DNA from: Cardiocondyla obscurior
Taxonomy: Eukaryota > Arthropoda > Insecta > Hymenoptera > Formicidae
DNA: 64,000 nt
Direction: 5' to 3'
Assembly: GCF_019399895.1 (NCBI RefSeq)
Contig: NC_091867.1
Location: 8,073,501-8,137,500 of the forward strand
Positions 1 through 10,867 of the stretch are shown one piece after another; position 1 is the stretch's first letter, and every line of letters starts with the position of its first letter. Position numbers and translations under genes: made by a program. The notes under the pieces were generated by a model that searched no databases, was not told the origin of the DNA, and worked only from the letters and a program-made list of their open reading frames with translations.

Positions 1-1585
1 TTGAATTTCTTTACGAAGATTTATTTTAGTATTTTTATTTTTCTCGATTTTTTTTCTTTTATGTAAAAGAGAAAAACAGTGAAAAGAATAGAAAGAAAGA
101 GCGACATGTTCAAGTAGACGCGATGCATAAAAATGTTCTCATGCGTTGAGAATTTTGGAAGAATAGACGCATAGTGCCTTTTCTCTGGGACTTATTCACA
201 CCATCATTTGAAATTCACGTGTTCGGGGCGGCACACCGGCATAAATAAAACATTGACATAAGTTAGTTACTTAGGTAAGACGGGCGTTTATTTTCATTTT
301 CGTCCTTCCGTTAACGAGGGGAGTGAAACGTTCGATGCCACACTGCCTCTACAGCAGCTGTTTTAGACTACTTTTATACTGTTGATGTCACGCGCAGCTA
401 ATCAGAGTCTGTATATTAATGCCATTATATACGGAACAAAATGTATACTCAAATATACCTTTATAAATAAAACACGACCAAAAAGCGAAATCGTATCTGG
501 TGCTGGTCCGCGTTCGGATTTCGTGTCTCTTGCGTTCAAGATTTAACTCTTGAACCGTAAAGCGTTGGCGCTGCCGCGATGACAATGCCGGCAATTCGAA
601 CGACAATGTTGTAACGCGTTTCCTCGGGCGACGGTGTCGGAGATTGACCTGGAAATATCGTGCCGTGCGCATTTCTTTCTGCCCACCTTTGGGTTGCCAG
701 AGCTCCCGCCCGGATGCAGGCGGTTCGCCTTGCCAGATCGCGCCGCGCCCGTGTTACGACCAGCGATAATAATGGCTAGCGAACCGGCTCGACTTCGTTG
801 CATTTTTATTTCCTCGCCCTTGCCGAGCCCTCCCCTCGCGGGCGAGCGACGGCGCGGTGCATTCGCATTATCACTCGCGAGCCTGGGTAATAAGATAATC
901 GTTCCTTTGTCCCTCCGGCTCTTCCGTTTCTGCCGATAATTTGTCTTTCACAGAACGAGACGCAACGAAGCGCTATTTTAATAATATTTCGTGACGGACG
1001 GTCGCATTTAAGTACACGCGCGTACCTTTTTACTTTATTATTTGTAAAATTTAAATAAATCTTACCACGTCTTTCTTTAATTAATTTTTCGTAAAAAAAA
1101 AGGATTTTTTTGTATGTATTTTTTATTTGTTATAATATTCGTATTAGATATATATTTAATTATAATTGTAAATTAAATTAAAGTAGAATGAAGGTAGCGT
1201 TTCTCGTAGAAATGTATGTATATCGGGCGTATCCTATACTTCTTTCGGTATCGTGGGATTCTCAGTTGCAACATCACGGAGAACGCAAAGGTTACCGGAT
1301 GAAAGTAAGTCGACCCTACGGAGCATGTGATTGTACTTGCATTTGTACGGGAAATTGCTATGCGGGGTACATCGGGCACTACGCGCGATACGGTCGAGAC
1401 GAAATTTATTGTATTCCGTGCAATAACGATGATTTATTTTTCACACGCGGGCAAACGAGGCGCGATTATATGATAGAGCTCTGGTGAGAATATACTTTAG
1501 TTAAGTTCAAAATTATTATAAAATTAGAATTTTTACACGAGATTTTTTTTTCTTTTTTATTTATTAATTTTTTTTCACACGATAC
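1..1585. other. Spacer downstream of the RR-1 cuticle gene
   Basis: No recognisable gene. The left 500 bases are AT-rich with T and A runs. A GC-rich patch lies near 640-880. A small Cys-rich plus-strand frame at 1188-1487 is discussed under findings and is probably chance. The right edge (about 1500-1585) is AT-rich and holds the likely poly(A) signals of the minus-strand cuticle gene. Confidence 0.6.
1556..1565 (-). terminator. Overlapping poly(A) signals of the RR-1 cuticle gene
   Basis: Read on the minus strand these bases give AATAAATAAA, two overlapping canonical AATAAA hexamers about 20 bases past the stop codon at 1586. This implies a very short 3' UTR unless a more distal signal is used. 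Confidence 0.5.
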
Positions 1586-2692
1586 TCAACTTTTGCTGAA
1601 CGTGTAGGAAAAACCGTCGGGGGTGCGATTGAAGCTGAGCTTTCCCGGTGGATAAAACTTCGGAGCCGCCGGGGTTGATATCGCGTTGTGTTGCGACGCA
1701 GGGCGAAGGTGAGGGTGTGAGCGCGGTCTCGGTGGTGTATATGAGGGTATACTCTGCAATTCTGAGGGATAATGATAGTGAGGTGACGGCTGTGGTCGGT
1801 ACGGATACCGCGGTGATGTTGGGACCGGTTGATACTGAGGCGGCTCTGACGTTGGTTGATACTGCGGCGGCTCTGGCGTTGGTTGATACTGCGGCTGATA
1901 CTGCGGCCGAGGTTGCGGCTGATAAACGACAGGCTGCGGCTCGTAATCCGGTTGATAGCGGCGCGGGTACTGCCGAGGGGTTGGCGGCGCGTAACTCGGG
2001 GGTTGATAATCCGGTGGGTTGTATTGCGCCAGGGGTACGTACTCCGGTTGCGGTGGCACCTGCGGGGGTGCGCTGGGAATGTGATCCCCGGTCGCCTGTC
2101 GGAAGAGAAAAAAAAATGTGCGAGGATTAATTTGATGAGATGAAGAAGAAACTTGTGCTCTTTAATTTTTAATCCGTTCTTTTTTTTTCTTTTTTTAAAT
2201 ATATAAGTGTTATTAAAATTAAATTAAGAAATCAATCAAAATAATAACGCTTATTGTCTACATACTTGAAATCCGTTCTTTCCCGCCGTGTAAGTCACCG
2301 TGCGCCTCTGGCCAGTTGGATCGATGTATGAATACGATCCACGTCGATTACCCTCCACGTCGCTTTCTTCCTTAAATTCCACTCCGTCGTCTTGAGAATA
2401 AGCGGCGCCGAATGTGCCGTCACCCGCGAGATAACGCGCATCGCTCAAAATTGCCGCTTGATGTGGCGACGGGTAATAAGACTCTTGACTGGAGACACCG
2501 GCGACGACACCCAGCAGAAGCACCTGATGAAATAATTAGAATAATTAGAGATACGTTTTTTTTTAATCCATGCGAATTAAAATAAACTGTGTATTTTATA
2601 TGGAGTTACTATATCGTGATGTTAAACGAACAATTTGACGAGAGCACGCCGCGGTTCGAGATAAGACGGATACTTACGATCCCAACCAACAT
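1586..2692 (-). CDS. RR-1 cuticular protein with proline/tyrosine/glutamine-rich tail
   Basis: Structural protein of the exoskeleton, secreted and expected to bind chitin. Model: exons 2692-2678, 2523-2266 and 2095-1586, all phase-0 junctions with GT/AG signals (GTAAGT, GTATGT donors), 260 residues. Exon 1 gives only MLVGI; exon 2 completes a hydrophobic signal peptide (VLLLLGVVAGVSS follows the first four residues). An extended Rebers-Riddiford RR-1 domain spans about residues 40-105, with core GSYSYIDPTGQRR, then VTYTAGKNGFQ and, across the second intron, ATGDHIP. The remaining ~150 residues are low-complexity P/Y/Q, including repeated PPQYQP units, and end in GFSYTFSKS, a common RR-1 ending. 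The linkage to tailless and the Pro-rich tail suggest the Drosophila Cpr100A group, but that orthology is from memory and untested. RR-1 proteins usually belong to flexible cuticle. High confidence in family and exons. Confidence 0.93.
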
Positions 2693-2762
2693 GTTGAAGG
2701 TATAATGGATCCTTAGGCAGCGGGAAGCATAGCAGTGCTCCCAGAAGCCGATGAGAGGGGCG

Positions 2763-2769
2763 TTTTATA
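2763..2769 (-). promoter_or_regulatory. TATA box of the RR-1 cuticle gene
   Basis: TATAAAA on the minus strand, 71-77 bases upstream of the ATG at 2692. This predicts a start site near 2736-2740 and a 5' UTR of roughly 45 bases. No perfect TCAGT initiator is visible at the expected place. Confidence 0.6.
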
Positions 2770-5700
2770 CAGGTCGGTCGACTCAGGGCAACCCGGCGAA
2801 GAGGCCTTGATGGCAAACCCGCGCGGTCCCGACTCGCATTGATCTTCCACCACGCCCTGCGAACAATTTCTATGCAAGTTTCTAGTCTTCGTACTTTCCG
2901 CGTAATAACTTAGGTCTTTAGCCTGACATTTCGCTCGGCTCGCGAGAAAAGAAAACCGAGCATACCCGCTCCTACACTTTCAAAAGGCTTTTTTATTTCT
3001 TGCCAAAGAAGCGACATAAATTTTTCATCAAGATTAAAGTCACTTATAATCGAAAAGACTTTTTAAATGTATAGTTTATGATTAATGAAGTAAAGTGTAC
3101 TTGTAATTTACGTTCTTTAATAAAAAATAAAAATCTTCAACGTGGAATTTATGCCTGTCATTTTTTAATTACCCGCTGCCAGGGATTTCTCGATGAGAAT
3201 TCATATTGTTCGGGGCTGAAATTTGAGATCCTTCACTCGTACACCACAGTGGATTATGTACCGACTTTACTGAACGCGCTTACCGACTTCCAGTGGATTA
3301 TCGGAGGTATAAGGACGAACGTGCCGAAAGCTTAGGGCATTCTTCGGGGTTGGCGTCACGCGCGATCCTCGAAATTACTTTTCTCGGTTGGAATCAAAGC
3401 CTTCGTCAAAAAAAAGTAAGATCGTTACCTTCCACTCGGCGGTAACAACCAGATCATCGATTTCACTCGCGAACTCGCGATATTACGGTCGCGGTAATGA
3501 GTTTTTTACGTCCATTACCGCATCGCAAAATTGGCATCGACGGCGCGAGACGCCGAGAAAATCAAATCGACTTGCGCTTTAATTGCTCCGGCACGCATGC
3601 GGTATTTAATCTTAATATGTTTCCGTTTTCCTTAATAACTCTCAGCCGGTGGCGAAAGCGCGGATCACATTGCTTTCAAAAGCTATCTGACATTTTTTCT
3701 CGTTTACGATTATTTCTACATCTCGCAATCGCGCAGCGCAGTGTAAATGTAAAAGATTATAAAATTCCTCATCCGACGTTAGATATCCTGTTTCGCGTTT
3801 TTACACAATTATCCCAGCACGCGATTTTCCCGACACGGATGCAGAAATTAGCCGCCGAATAAAATGCTTTCCTCCTCAATTTTCGCGGTTTTTAATAACT
3901 CGTCGACATGAACACGAGAAAGAAGAATCGGAACGGGGAAATAAATAATCGAATCCCTATAATTTAGTTCGAATCAGAACAGTATCTTATCCAATATTAT
4001 TTTCCACTTAATTAAACTCTTAAGCATACGTGGAATTATAAATTAGCGAAAAAACAATAAAGAGATCGTTCTGCCCTCTTCCGCCTTTCTATCGTTGAAT
4101 ATTTAATAGCGTATCTCAGTTTGTGGGACATTTTGGCGGAAAGTAAATCCCGACGAATTAGTTCACGCGTGGTATCTACCGAGCGTAATTGAAGCACACC
4201 TCGTCGGACGAGATATCGCACATATCGCGGGCACAGTTTGAACGGAAGGAAGTACATTTCTACACTCGGCTGCGTGAAACAACCGGTGCAGTATCAGGCG
4301 CCGCAGCATGAGATCTTCCCAGTCGATCGGCCGAGAATAATCGACTTTCTCCGCCCGCTTCCTCCTGTCAAATCCTTTTTTTTCAGTTTTTTTCTCTTTC
4401 TTTTCGTGGTCGATCGTACCTTTCAAATCTTATCTCGCGACTGTGCGAGTTTTTCATCGTCTACATCCGCACGCGCGGACGTAGGCTGACGCCCGTTTCC
4501 AAGTGTGTCGCAATGCTCGTCGTTTCGTTAGCAATTTCGAAAATTGCCGTCAATTTCGAGCCGGAAAAGGAAAGGGAGGAAATTCGCCGAGGAACGCGAT
4601 TTTACGCGACTTTCATGGTTCCATTCAAAGCGTGCGTTTCCGGTACCCGCGGATAATCTTACACATGCACCTAATATTCCTTTGTACGATCCATTAATAA
4701 ATTACTTCGACCCTAAACGGCTTCTCGGAAGGATTGTTTGGTAATCGGAGATTGCCGAATAAAAAAAAAAAAAAAAAAAACAATGATACCATTTCTAGAA
4801 TAAAATTATATAAAAGGAAACTGTATATCTTATTTCGACATTTGAATCGCTAAAGGATTAATGCAACGTAATGTCCGCCGTTCGTTTCTCGCGAGCGGCT
4901 AAACGAAAAGATTTCGTATTAATTTGTACACAAAACGCAGCAGGATACGTCGGACATTTATGGAGATTTAATTTACGCGTTTTAATACGTCAGTGCGTTA
5001 TTCTGGGAGATAATGATCGTTATTCGCGAACGGTTATGTTGCATTCTCCGTCGCATTAAAAACTCACGTCATGCGGCCGCGTAATTATCTTCCCCGTGTG
5101 CGGTTTTCTTTTCACGCGGCAATAAAGCAGGTCCATTATCTCGCGGAATTTATAGATCCGAGTTAAGTAGATCCCTCGTTTCATTTTCTTTTTTTTTTCT
5201 TTTTTTTCTTTTTCCCTCTCGCCGTCACTTTTCACCCCTTAGTTTTCCCGGACTTGGCGGTGCGCCGTGAATCGCCGGGCTGACGCAAATTGGTGGTCTT
5301 TAACGCGCGGCGCAAATCGTTCGCGCGTCGTAAATTTAATTACATGAAACGTAGAGGGACAGTGTAGTACTTACATTACGGTTCTTTCTTCAACACGTTT
5401 CGGCCGTTTAACCAGGAAGATCCGCATTGCTCCGAGCTCGACTCAATGCTACGTCTTTTTTCCTGGAAAATGAAAGATGAATTAATTTTCACACGGGGAA
5501 TATTTGTGAAACATTTTGGAAAAAGGGTCATATGTTATACGCGGAAAAATAATACTAATTAAAATTTTTTAAATAAAATTCTTTATCTTTTTCTTTTTTT
5601 TTTTTTATAACTACGAAGTTATATTTATTATCCTTATTTTCATTCCTTTTTCGTTTCCTGCAATTCTACGCGATTGTGCACTTTGTTACATCGCAATGTG

Positions 5701-6263
5701 AATTATTAGAGACATTTGCTGCTATACTGCGCACTCTCTTCCCATCTGTACTTCTTACTTGTGATCATTTAAGTGCACACACGAACCTTAACGGCTCTGC
5801 TTTAGCGCTCTAAGACGCGGGATTCAACTAAAAAAGCACCGCGCCAATGTTTCTTATTACATCATTGTAGCCTCGTTAAAATCCTCGAGATCCCGCGGAG
5901 CCTAATGATTTCGCCATTCCGGTTTCTGAAATCTAAAAAATCGTTTCGCGGAACGTCAGGTTGAACGCCTCAATGTGTTCAGCTCTTTTAATATTTTTAT
6001 CCTTCTAGTCCGAGTAGAATAATTATGAATTTCTTTAAACTTCTGAATTTTAAGTGTCCTGGGTTCGCGAGAGGTCGCATCTCTAAATACAATTTCATTA
6101 TAACGTTTCGCAAGATACGTTGCATTCTTGCTAACGGGTGATAATATGTCTTCCAGGAGAGGGAGGCCTTTTGTCGGAGTTCGCTCGTTACTTCAGGTGG
6201 AATTACTTTAAAAGTAGGTAGCTACCAGCCGCGCGCCACCAATTACGCCGGGGCGACTACGGC
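2770..6263. other. Intergenic region between divergent cuticle genes
   Basis: Shared upstream region of the minus-strand RR-1 gene and the plus-strand Q/P-rich gene. The short open frames here show no family similarity, codon bias or splice structure. Pyrimidine-rich stretches occur at about 5185-5222 and 5580-5606. Regulatory sequence for both genes may lie here, but I could not identify specific operators. Confidence 0.55.
4761..4780. repeat. A20 homopolymer
   Basis: Uninterrupted run of 20 A. No target-site duplication or retro-element body is recognised beside it. Confidence 0.95.
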
Positions 6264-6270
6264 TATATAG
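6264..6270 (+). promoter_or_regulatory. TATA box of Q/P-rich cuticle gene B
   Basis: TATATAG, 91 bases upstream of the ATG at 6355. The flank TATATAGAAG resembles the TATA region of the third paralogue (TATAGAAG at 16821). The start site is expected near 6294, but no strong initiator is seen there. Confidence 0.55.
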
Positions 6271-6354
6271 AAGAGCCACGCCGACTCCGCGGGCTGTATT
6301 CTGCAAGTAAACTCGGCGCGACAATCCCGCGTGCATCTCTCACCACACGCAGCC

Positions 6355-8038
6355 ATGAAGCTACCAGTGAGTGCTCGGAATATTCGGAATCGTATGATCG
6401 TGCCGGAACGTACATTGATAAAGTGATGAGTCTTACAATATTTCCCGTCGCATTTAATTTCGCTTTCACGTGTGACCATTTAAAGTGGACTGTATTACTT
6501 CGTCGGTTTTTGATATCGAACAACTGATGTTGAATCACCTCGGCATTAATTTTTATTGACACATATGCCGCAGTGATACTCGTATGATTTCAATCACGGT
6601 CGCGTAATTGTTCCTTGATTTTTCAACGTTGTATCTTTCGGACGTATTTATTCGGTGGTTTGCTCTTTTAATGCCAGCGGACATTATCGGATATATCGCT
6701 AATGTTACTTAATACAAAATTTGCAGATTCTTTTTATCGTGGTGACGTCGCTTGCATGGGCGAAAACGGACAATGCTGGGAGGATTCCTCGCGCGCCGCA
6801 AGGGCAAATTAAATACGTCGACGGTGGTGAGTGAAAAGCCTTTTTCAATTTTTTTTTTTTAAATTAAAGATATGCTTCGGAAATTTCGTTTCCGATGTAT
6901 CGCAATTAAATTAACCGCTTACCGCTACTGCCGTTGCAATGCGCGCATAAGTTGATACCCACATCCCAGATCTTTAGAACAATCGTGATTTCCTGACCGG
7001 GGTCAGCGTTGCGCAAGCACTGACAATCGGCGACTGGCAATAAATGGATGTCGGAATCACGGAACGTTTGTTGCAGGTTCGAAGGTCAACTGGGAGTACC
7101 TCACTCCCCAGAGTCAGCTGCGACTGCAACGGGCGAATGCTCAACGGGCACAGCGTGCCGAAGGCGGCTCACCCCTTCATCTGCGGCAAGCCCAGCAGTC
7201 AGCCCCGCGGCAACGTGCCCCGGCACCGCAGCCGCAATCCCAAGTCCAGCAGGCCCAGGCTCCGCAGTACTACAGCTACCAGCCGTACACGTCGTTGCCG
7301 GGCCACCTAAAACAGCTAATCGATTCGGTCTACCAGCCGCAAGCTCCCTACGTCGACCCTTCGTCCTTCATTTACGGTGGTAACTACTTCGCGGCGGCGC
7401 CTCAGCAACGCGAGCAGCAGCCGGCACCAGCCGCGTCCGAGGTTCCTCGCAGTGCTTATTTGCAACCGTCGGCGAGATATCAGTCGATCGACCCTCAAAG
7501 GGCGCAGCCCAGGTACGAGTACAGCGACAGGAGGGTAGAGCGTCAGGACAGGATCGTCTACAGGGAGGATTCCGAACAGCAGCCGCAGTCGCAGCTACAG
7601 CTACAGCTGCAACCGCAGTCGCAGTTACAGCTACAGCTGCAGCCGCAGCCGCAGTTGCAACACCAGCCACAGCACCAGCCACAGCACCAGCCACAGCACC
7701 AGCCACAGCACCAGCCAGAGCCGCAGCCACAGCCGCAGCAACCCCAGCAAATAGTATTTCCGCTAGGAGCTGTACCTGAATCTCCGCTACCTACCTTGTA
7801 TCTAGACAAGAACATGCCGACGGAAATCAAGCAGTTGCTGAAGTATCAAGCGCAGATACCATATGACGTCACGGCGAATCGCATTCATTACAAGCCGAAG
7901 AGCATCTTCATTCCTAAGCCGTTATCCGACGACAACAAGGGACTCTATTACTATCGCAGCAAGGTTTACTATCCGAACGACGAGAACGTCGAGGCGGAGG
8001 ATCCCCAGGACAAGCCGGTCGAGGAACAGCGCCATTGA
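6355..8038 (+). CDS. Secreted glutamine/proline-rich protein B (cuticle-type)
   Basis: Probable structural extracellular protein. Model: exons 6355-6366 (ATG AAG CTA CCA, donor GTGAGT), 6727-6826 (donor GTGAGT) and 7077-8038; phases 0 and 1; 357 residues. Residues 1-16 form a signal peptide (MKLPILFIVVTSLAWA). A VNW block (residues 41-43) directly follows the phase-1 intron. Two copies of a shared motif occur: LPGHLKQLIDSVYQPQAPY at ~111-129 and MPTEIKQLLKYQAQIPY at ~284-300. Between them, residues ~203-260 are almost pure Q/P/L/H with QHQP repeats. The tail is basic and tyrosine-rich (YYYRSKVYYP), then acidic. No RR consensus and no cysteine framework. I infer a cuticle role from the architecture, the cluster and the neighbour at 1586-2692, not from a named family. 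First of three tandem paralogues. Confidence 0.85.
7571..7743 (+). repeat. Gln/Pro/His/Leu codon repeats in gene B
   Basis: CAG-based degenerate tandem repeats in the coding frame: CAGCTACAG-type units encode QLQLQPQS, followed by about five copies of a 12-base unit (CACCAGCCACAG) encoding HQPQ. Likely variable in length between alleles. Confidence 0.9.
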
Positions 8039-8416
8039 CCGAGAATTGGATTATGTAACATGATTTTTCTATAATTTAATATTCTATTTCTCGATAAACC
8101 TCGAGGAAAAGAAACTAGCTACAAGATTTTTGTTCAGTTTAATTCTATTTTTACCTGCGGAAATAATTTTCACCTTCTTGATATCGCTGAGGTTTTGCTA
8201 AGAGTGTTTCTTGCGCTTCTGAATTTGTTGCATCTCCTGTTGAGATTTCAAGACACATTTTTATTTTACTATATTATATTGACAATCCATTCCGATTAAT
8301 TTGACAGTCGAGAATGGATAAATACTCGTTACCCGTCAGTTACAATTAATATATTAATTGAAAAATAGAGAATAATTGACTATACAGTAGAGCGACGAAT
8401 GTAACTTTTTGTACGA

Positions 8417-8422
8417 AATAAA
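8417..8422 (+). terminator. Candidate poly(A) signal of gene B
   Basis: First clear AATAAA after the stop codon at 8038, giving a 3' UTR of about 400 bases. Confidence 0.45.
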
Positions 8423-10791
8423 TCGTTTCCGCTTCTGGCATCGTAGGAGTCATTCACCTCCTCATAGCGCAATTTGCTTTTATTATTTTAGCTCGCGCTA
8501 CTTCCGCTCGTAAAAAAAAAGAAAAAAAAAAACAAAGTGAGTTAAACACGAGCGAAAATCCGATAAAAGTAGAACTTATCGTTTACGCCTTTCAGGAAGT
8601 TTTGCGCGACGCATGATTTGCTTAATTATACATGAGGATAGATACCGAGTCTCACGATATAGTGCAAATAGAAAGCTAAACAATTTTTCGCTTTCTATTG
8701 AATAAAGATATCTGATCTCCCTACAATATTAGAAAGCGATATCTCACGCGCAGATTCGCGATACAGCATTACAATAAAAAAAAAATAAAAACTAAAAAAA
8801 CAAAAAAATTTGAGTTAAGATGTATGTAAATTTCACAAAAGAAAGCGAACTAAACGGCTTAGTCTGAGAAATTTCTTATCAGATTAAATCGTATAAATTA
8901 CAGAAATTACTGCTCGGCGTGAACAGCTCGACGGGGGAAAAAGGACTATGCGCGACAGCTGTACTAACTTTTTATCAATAGATTCAATGCGTTCTGATTA
9001 GAAAGGAAATTGAATTCTTGTCTGTCGCAAAAACCTATTTAATTCTACGGAACTGGAAATTCGATCGGGCGTTGACGCATAACAATGCAAGGTGAGAATA
9101 TTCATAAGGCAAGAATTCGAAAAGGCGTATTCTCGCCAGGCGCGGTTTCGTTTTCGCGCGGAAGATAAAAAATCTTAAAAGCACAGACGAGACAGCATTT
9201 CTCCGGAAGAGCCGACTGTTCGCTTTCGTACCCTTCACGCTTCGCACACGTCGATGAGTTCGTCGAGTCGCCACAATTGCGAATAATTGCGTTTTTATTT
9301 CGCGCGATTTTCCCTTTTCACTCATCGCCGGAGCGAAGACTCCTGCGCGAACGAACCTCTCCGTCAGGGTCACTTTCTTTAAGTTCATTGATCTGCCCAA
9401 AGAGATTCGAAGGAAATTAAAAAAGCTCGAAGGAATTTAAATGAGAGAAACGCGAGTCGTCTCACTCGGCGCTCACTTTTCTATTTCTTCGATACTTTTT
9501 TATTTACCTGTATCGAATATTTCAGTAAGAATTGTTTTCACACGTCGATACAAGTCGCAGGGTAAATCTATAATTTTACGGGAGATCGGCGGCCTATCTA
9601 TCGCGATGCGACACGGTGCAGCTTTCTACCGTAAACTGACGTAACGCGGCATTTCCATCTGCGAGTAAGAGCGACTTTGTAGTCAAATAATTGGATAAGG
9701 GAGAAATACGCTCCCGTAATTGCGTATCTGAAATAGAAATCTGCGAAACCAACAATAAGACTTCACGAGTTTAATGATACGGAGCATCGGAGATCCGTTA
9801 TCGAATGTATTGCGAAAATAGAAATCTGTAATTTCTACGTGCGACGAGGACGCAGCGTTAAGAATAATATAGGTTTAAGACACATTCGAAGTAATGCAGC
9901 GTAATTCGAAGAATAATTTCCCTGATTACAGTTTTGTAGGTGTAACTATTACACGAATCACCGCGGTATTAAATTAATGCTTCTTACCGTCTTATTTTAC
10001 TTTCTTTCGAGATTCAACTTTGTTTTTTTTTTCTTTTAATATTTTTTTCTTCACTTTAAATCGATGTTATCGTCAATATTTTTAATGCTCGAAGCGACGG
10101 CGCGCAGCGGTCTTTATGCGCGTCTTCGCTCGACAGAACAATAATTGAATTCAATGTCGGCAATTAATTACCGTGGATCCACGCGCGGTCTTTACTCCGT
10201 AACCTTTGAATGGCGACCGCCTGGGAAATATCGTGTTGCATCACATTCCATCGCGGCTATTCCGTCGTTTTCCATCGGCGCGGTCGAGACTTTTTTTCAC
10301 GATTAAAATACATCATGCGAGAGATGCATGCCTCGTATTATAATTGCATAGAGAGAAGGCCTAATGATTCCGAGATAGGCAGAGCCTCCCGAGGTGGCAC
10401 TCGTAAGAAACTATACCTTCTTGTGCCTTTATTGGAAAAATTTAATCATCAAAATTTATTATAACTTTTTTTTTCTTTTTTCTTCTTTGGTAAAGGAAAG
10501 TATTTGTAAGAATATAGAATAAACTTGAAAAGTAGGAACTTTATAAGAAGGCTATTATGGTATTTGCGAGAGAAAAAAATTTGTAGGTCTAGAACTTTAC
10601 AACGGGATTAACGTGAGACTATTGCTTAGCGCCGGAAGCGATTGCCTTTAATATGCTCGCGCTCGCGAGAAAAAGCAACGATTGTCGGAGCAACGATATC
10701 GGCCGGCCGGCCGGCCGACAAGGTGCAAGATGGAGGTGGCTCTCGCCAAGTCACATCCCCGTCATCGAAAGGCTCCTTTTACGTGGCCGAC
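8423..10791. other. Intergenic region between paralogues B and C
   Basis: Mostly AT-rich with A and T runs (8512-8531, 8777-8809, 10023-10032). GC-richer patches occur near 9120-9400. No coding segment is supported. The last 100 bases form the proximal promoter of gene C. Confidence 0.5.
10701..10717. repeat. (GGCC) palindromic tandem tract
   Basis: Four GGCC units in a row plus one G, a self-complementary 16-17 base tract about 75 bases upstream of the gene C TATA box. Confidence 0.9.
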
Positions 10792-10829
10792 TATAAAGTT
10801 GTTCTGGTGACCGCGCGCCCGCTTCAGAA
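10792..10829 (+). promoter_or_regulatory. Core promoter of gene C (TATA plus initiator)
   Basis: TATAAAG at 10792-10798 and a TTCAGAA initiator-like sequence with its A at 10826, 34 bases from the first T. A start at 10826 leaves a 42-base 5' UTR before the ATG at 10868. Confidence 0.6.
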
Positions 10830-10867
10830 ACACTCCACCCTCGAACGAATCGACCAGCTTTCACGCC

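Noticed and set aside
1648..2143. Plus-strand frames of 160 and 95 residues across the RR-1 gene
   Set aside because: Antisense of the Pro/Tyr/Gln-rich exon 3; low-complexity mirror reading without start context or homology.
7368..7830. Ala-rich and Cys-rich minus-strand frames opposite gene B
   Set aside because: Shadows of the CAG/CCA codon repeats: the complement of Q/P codons gives repeated Gly/Cys/Trp or Ala/Val codons. The plus strand has signal peptide, splice sites and paralogues.
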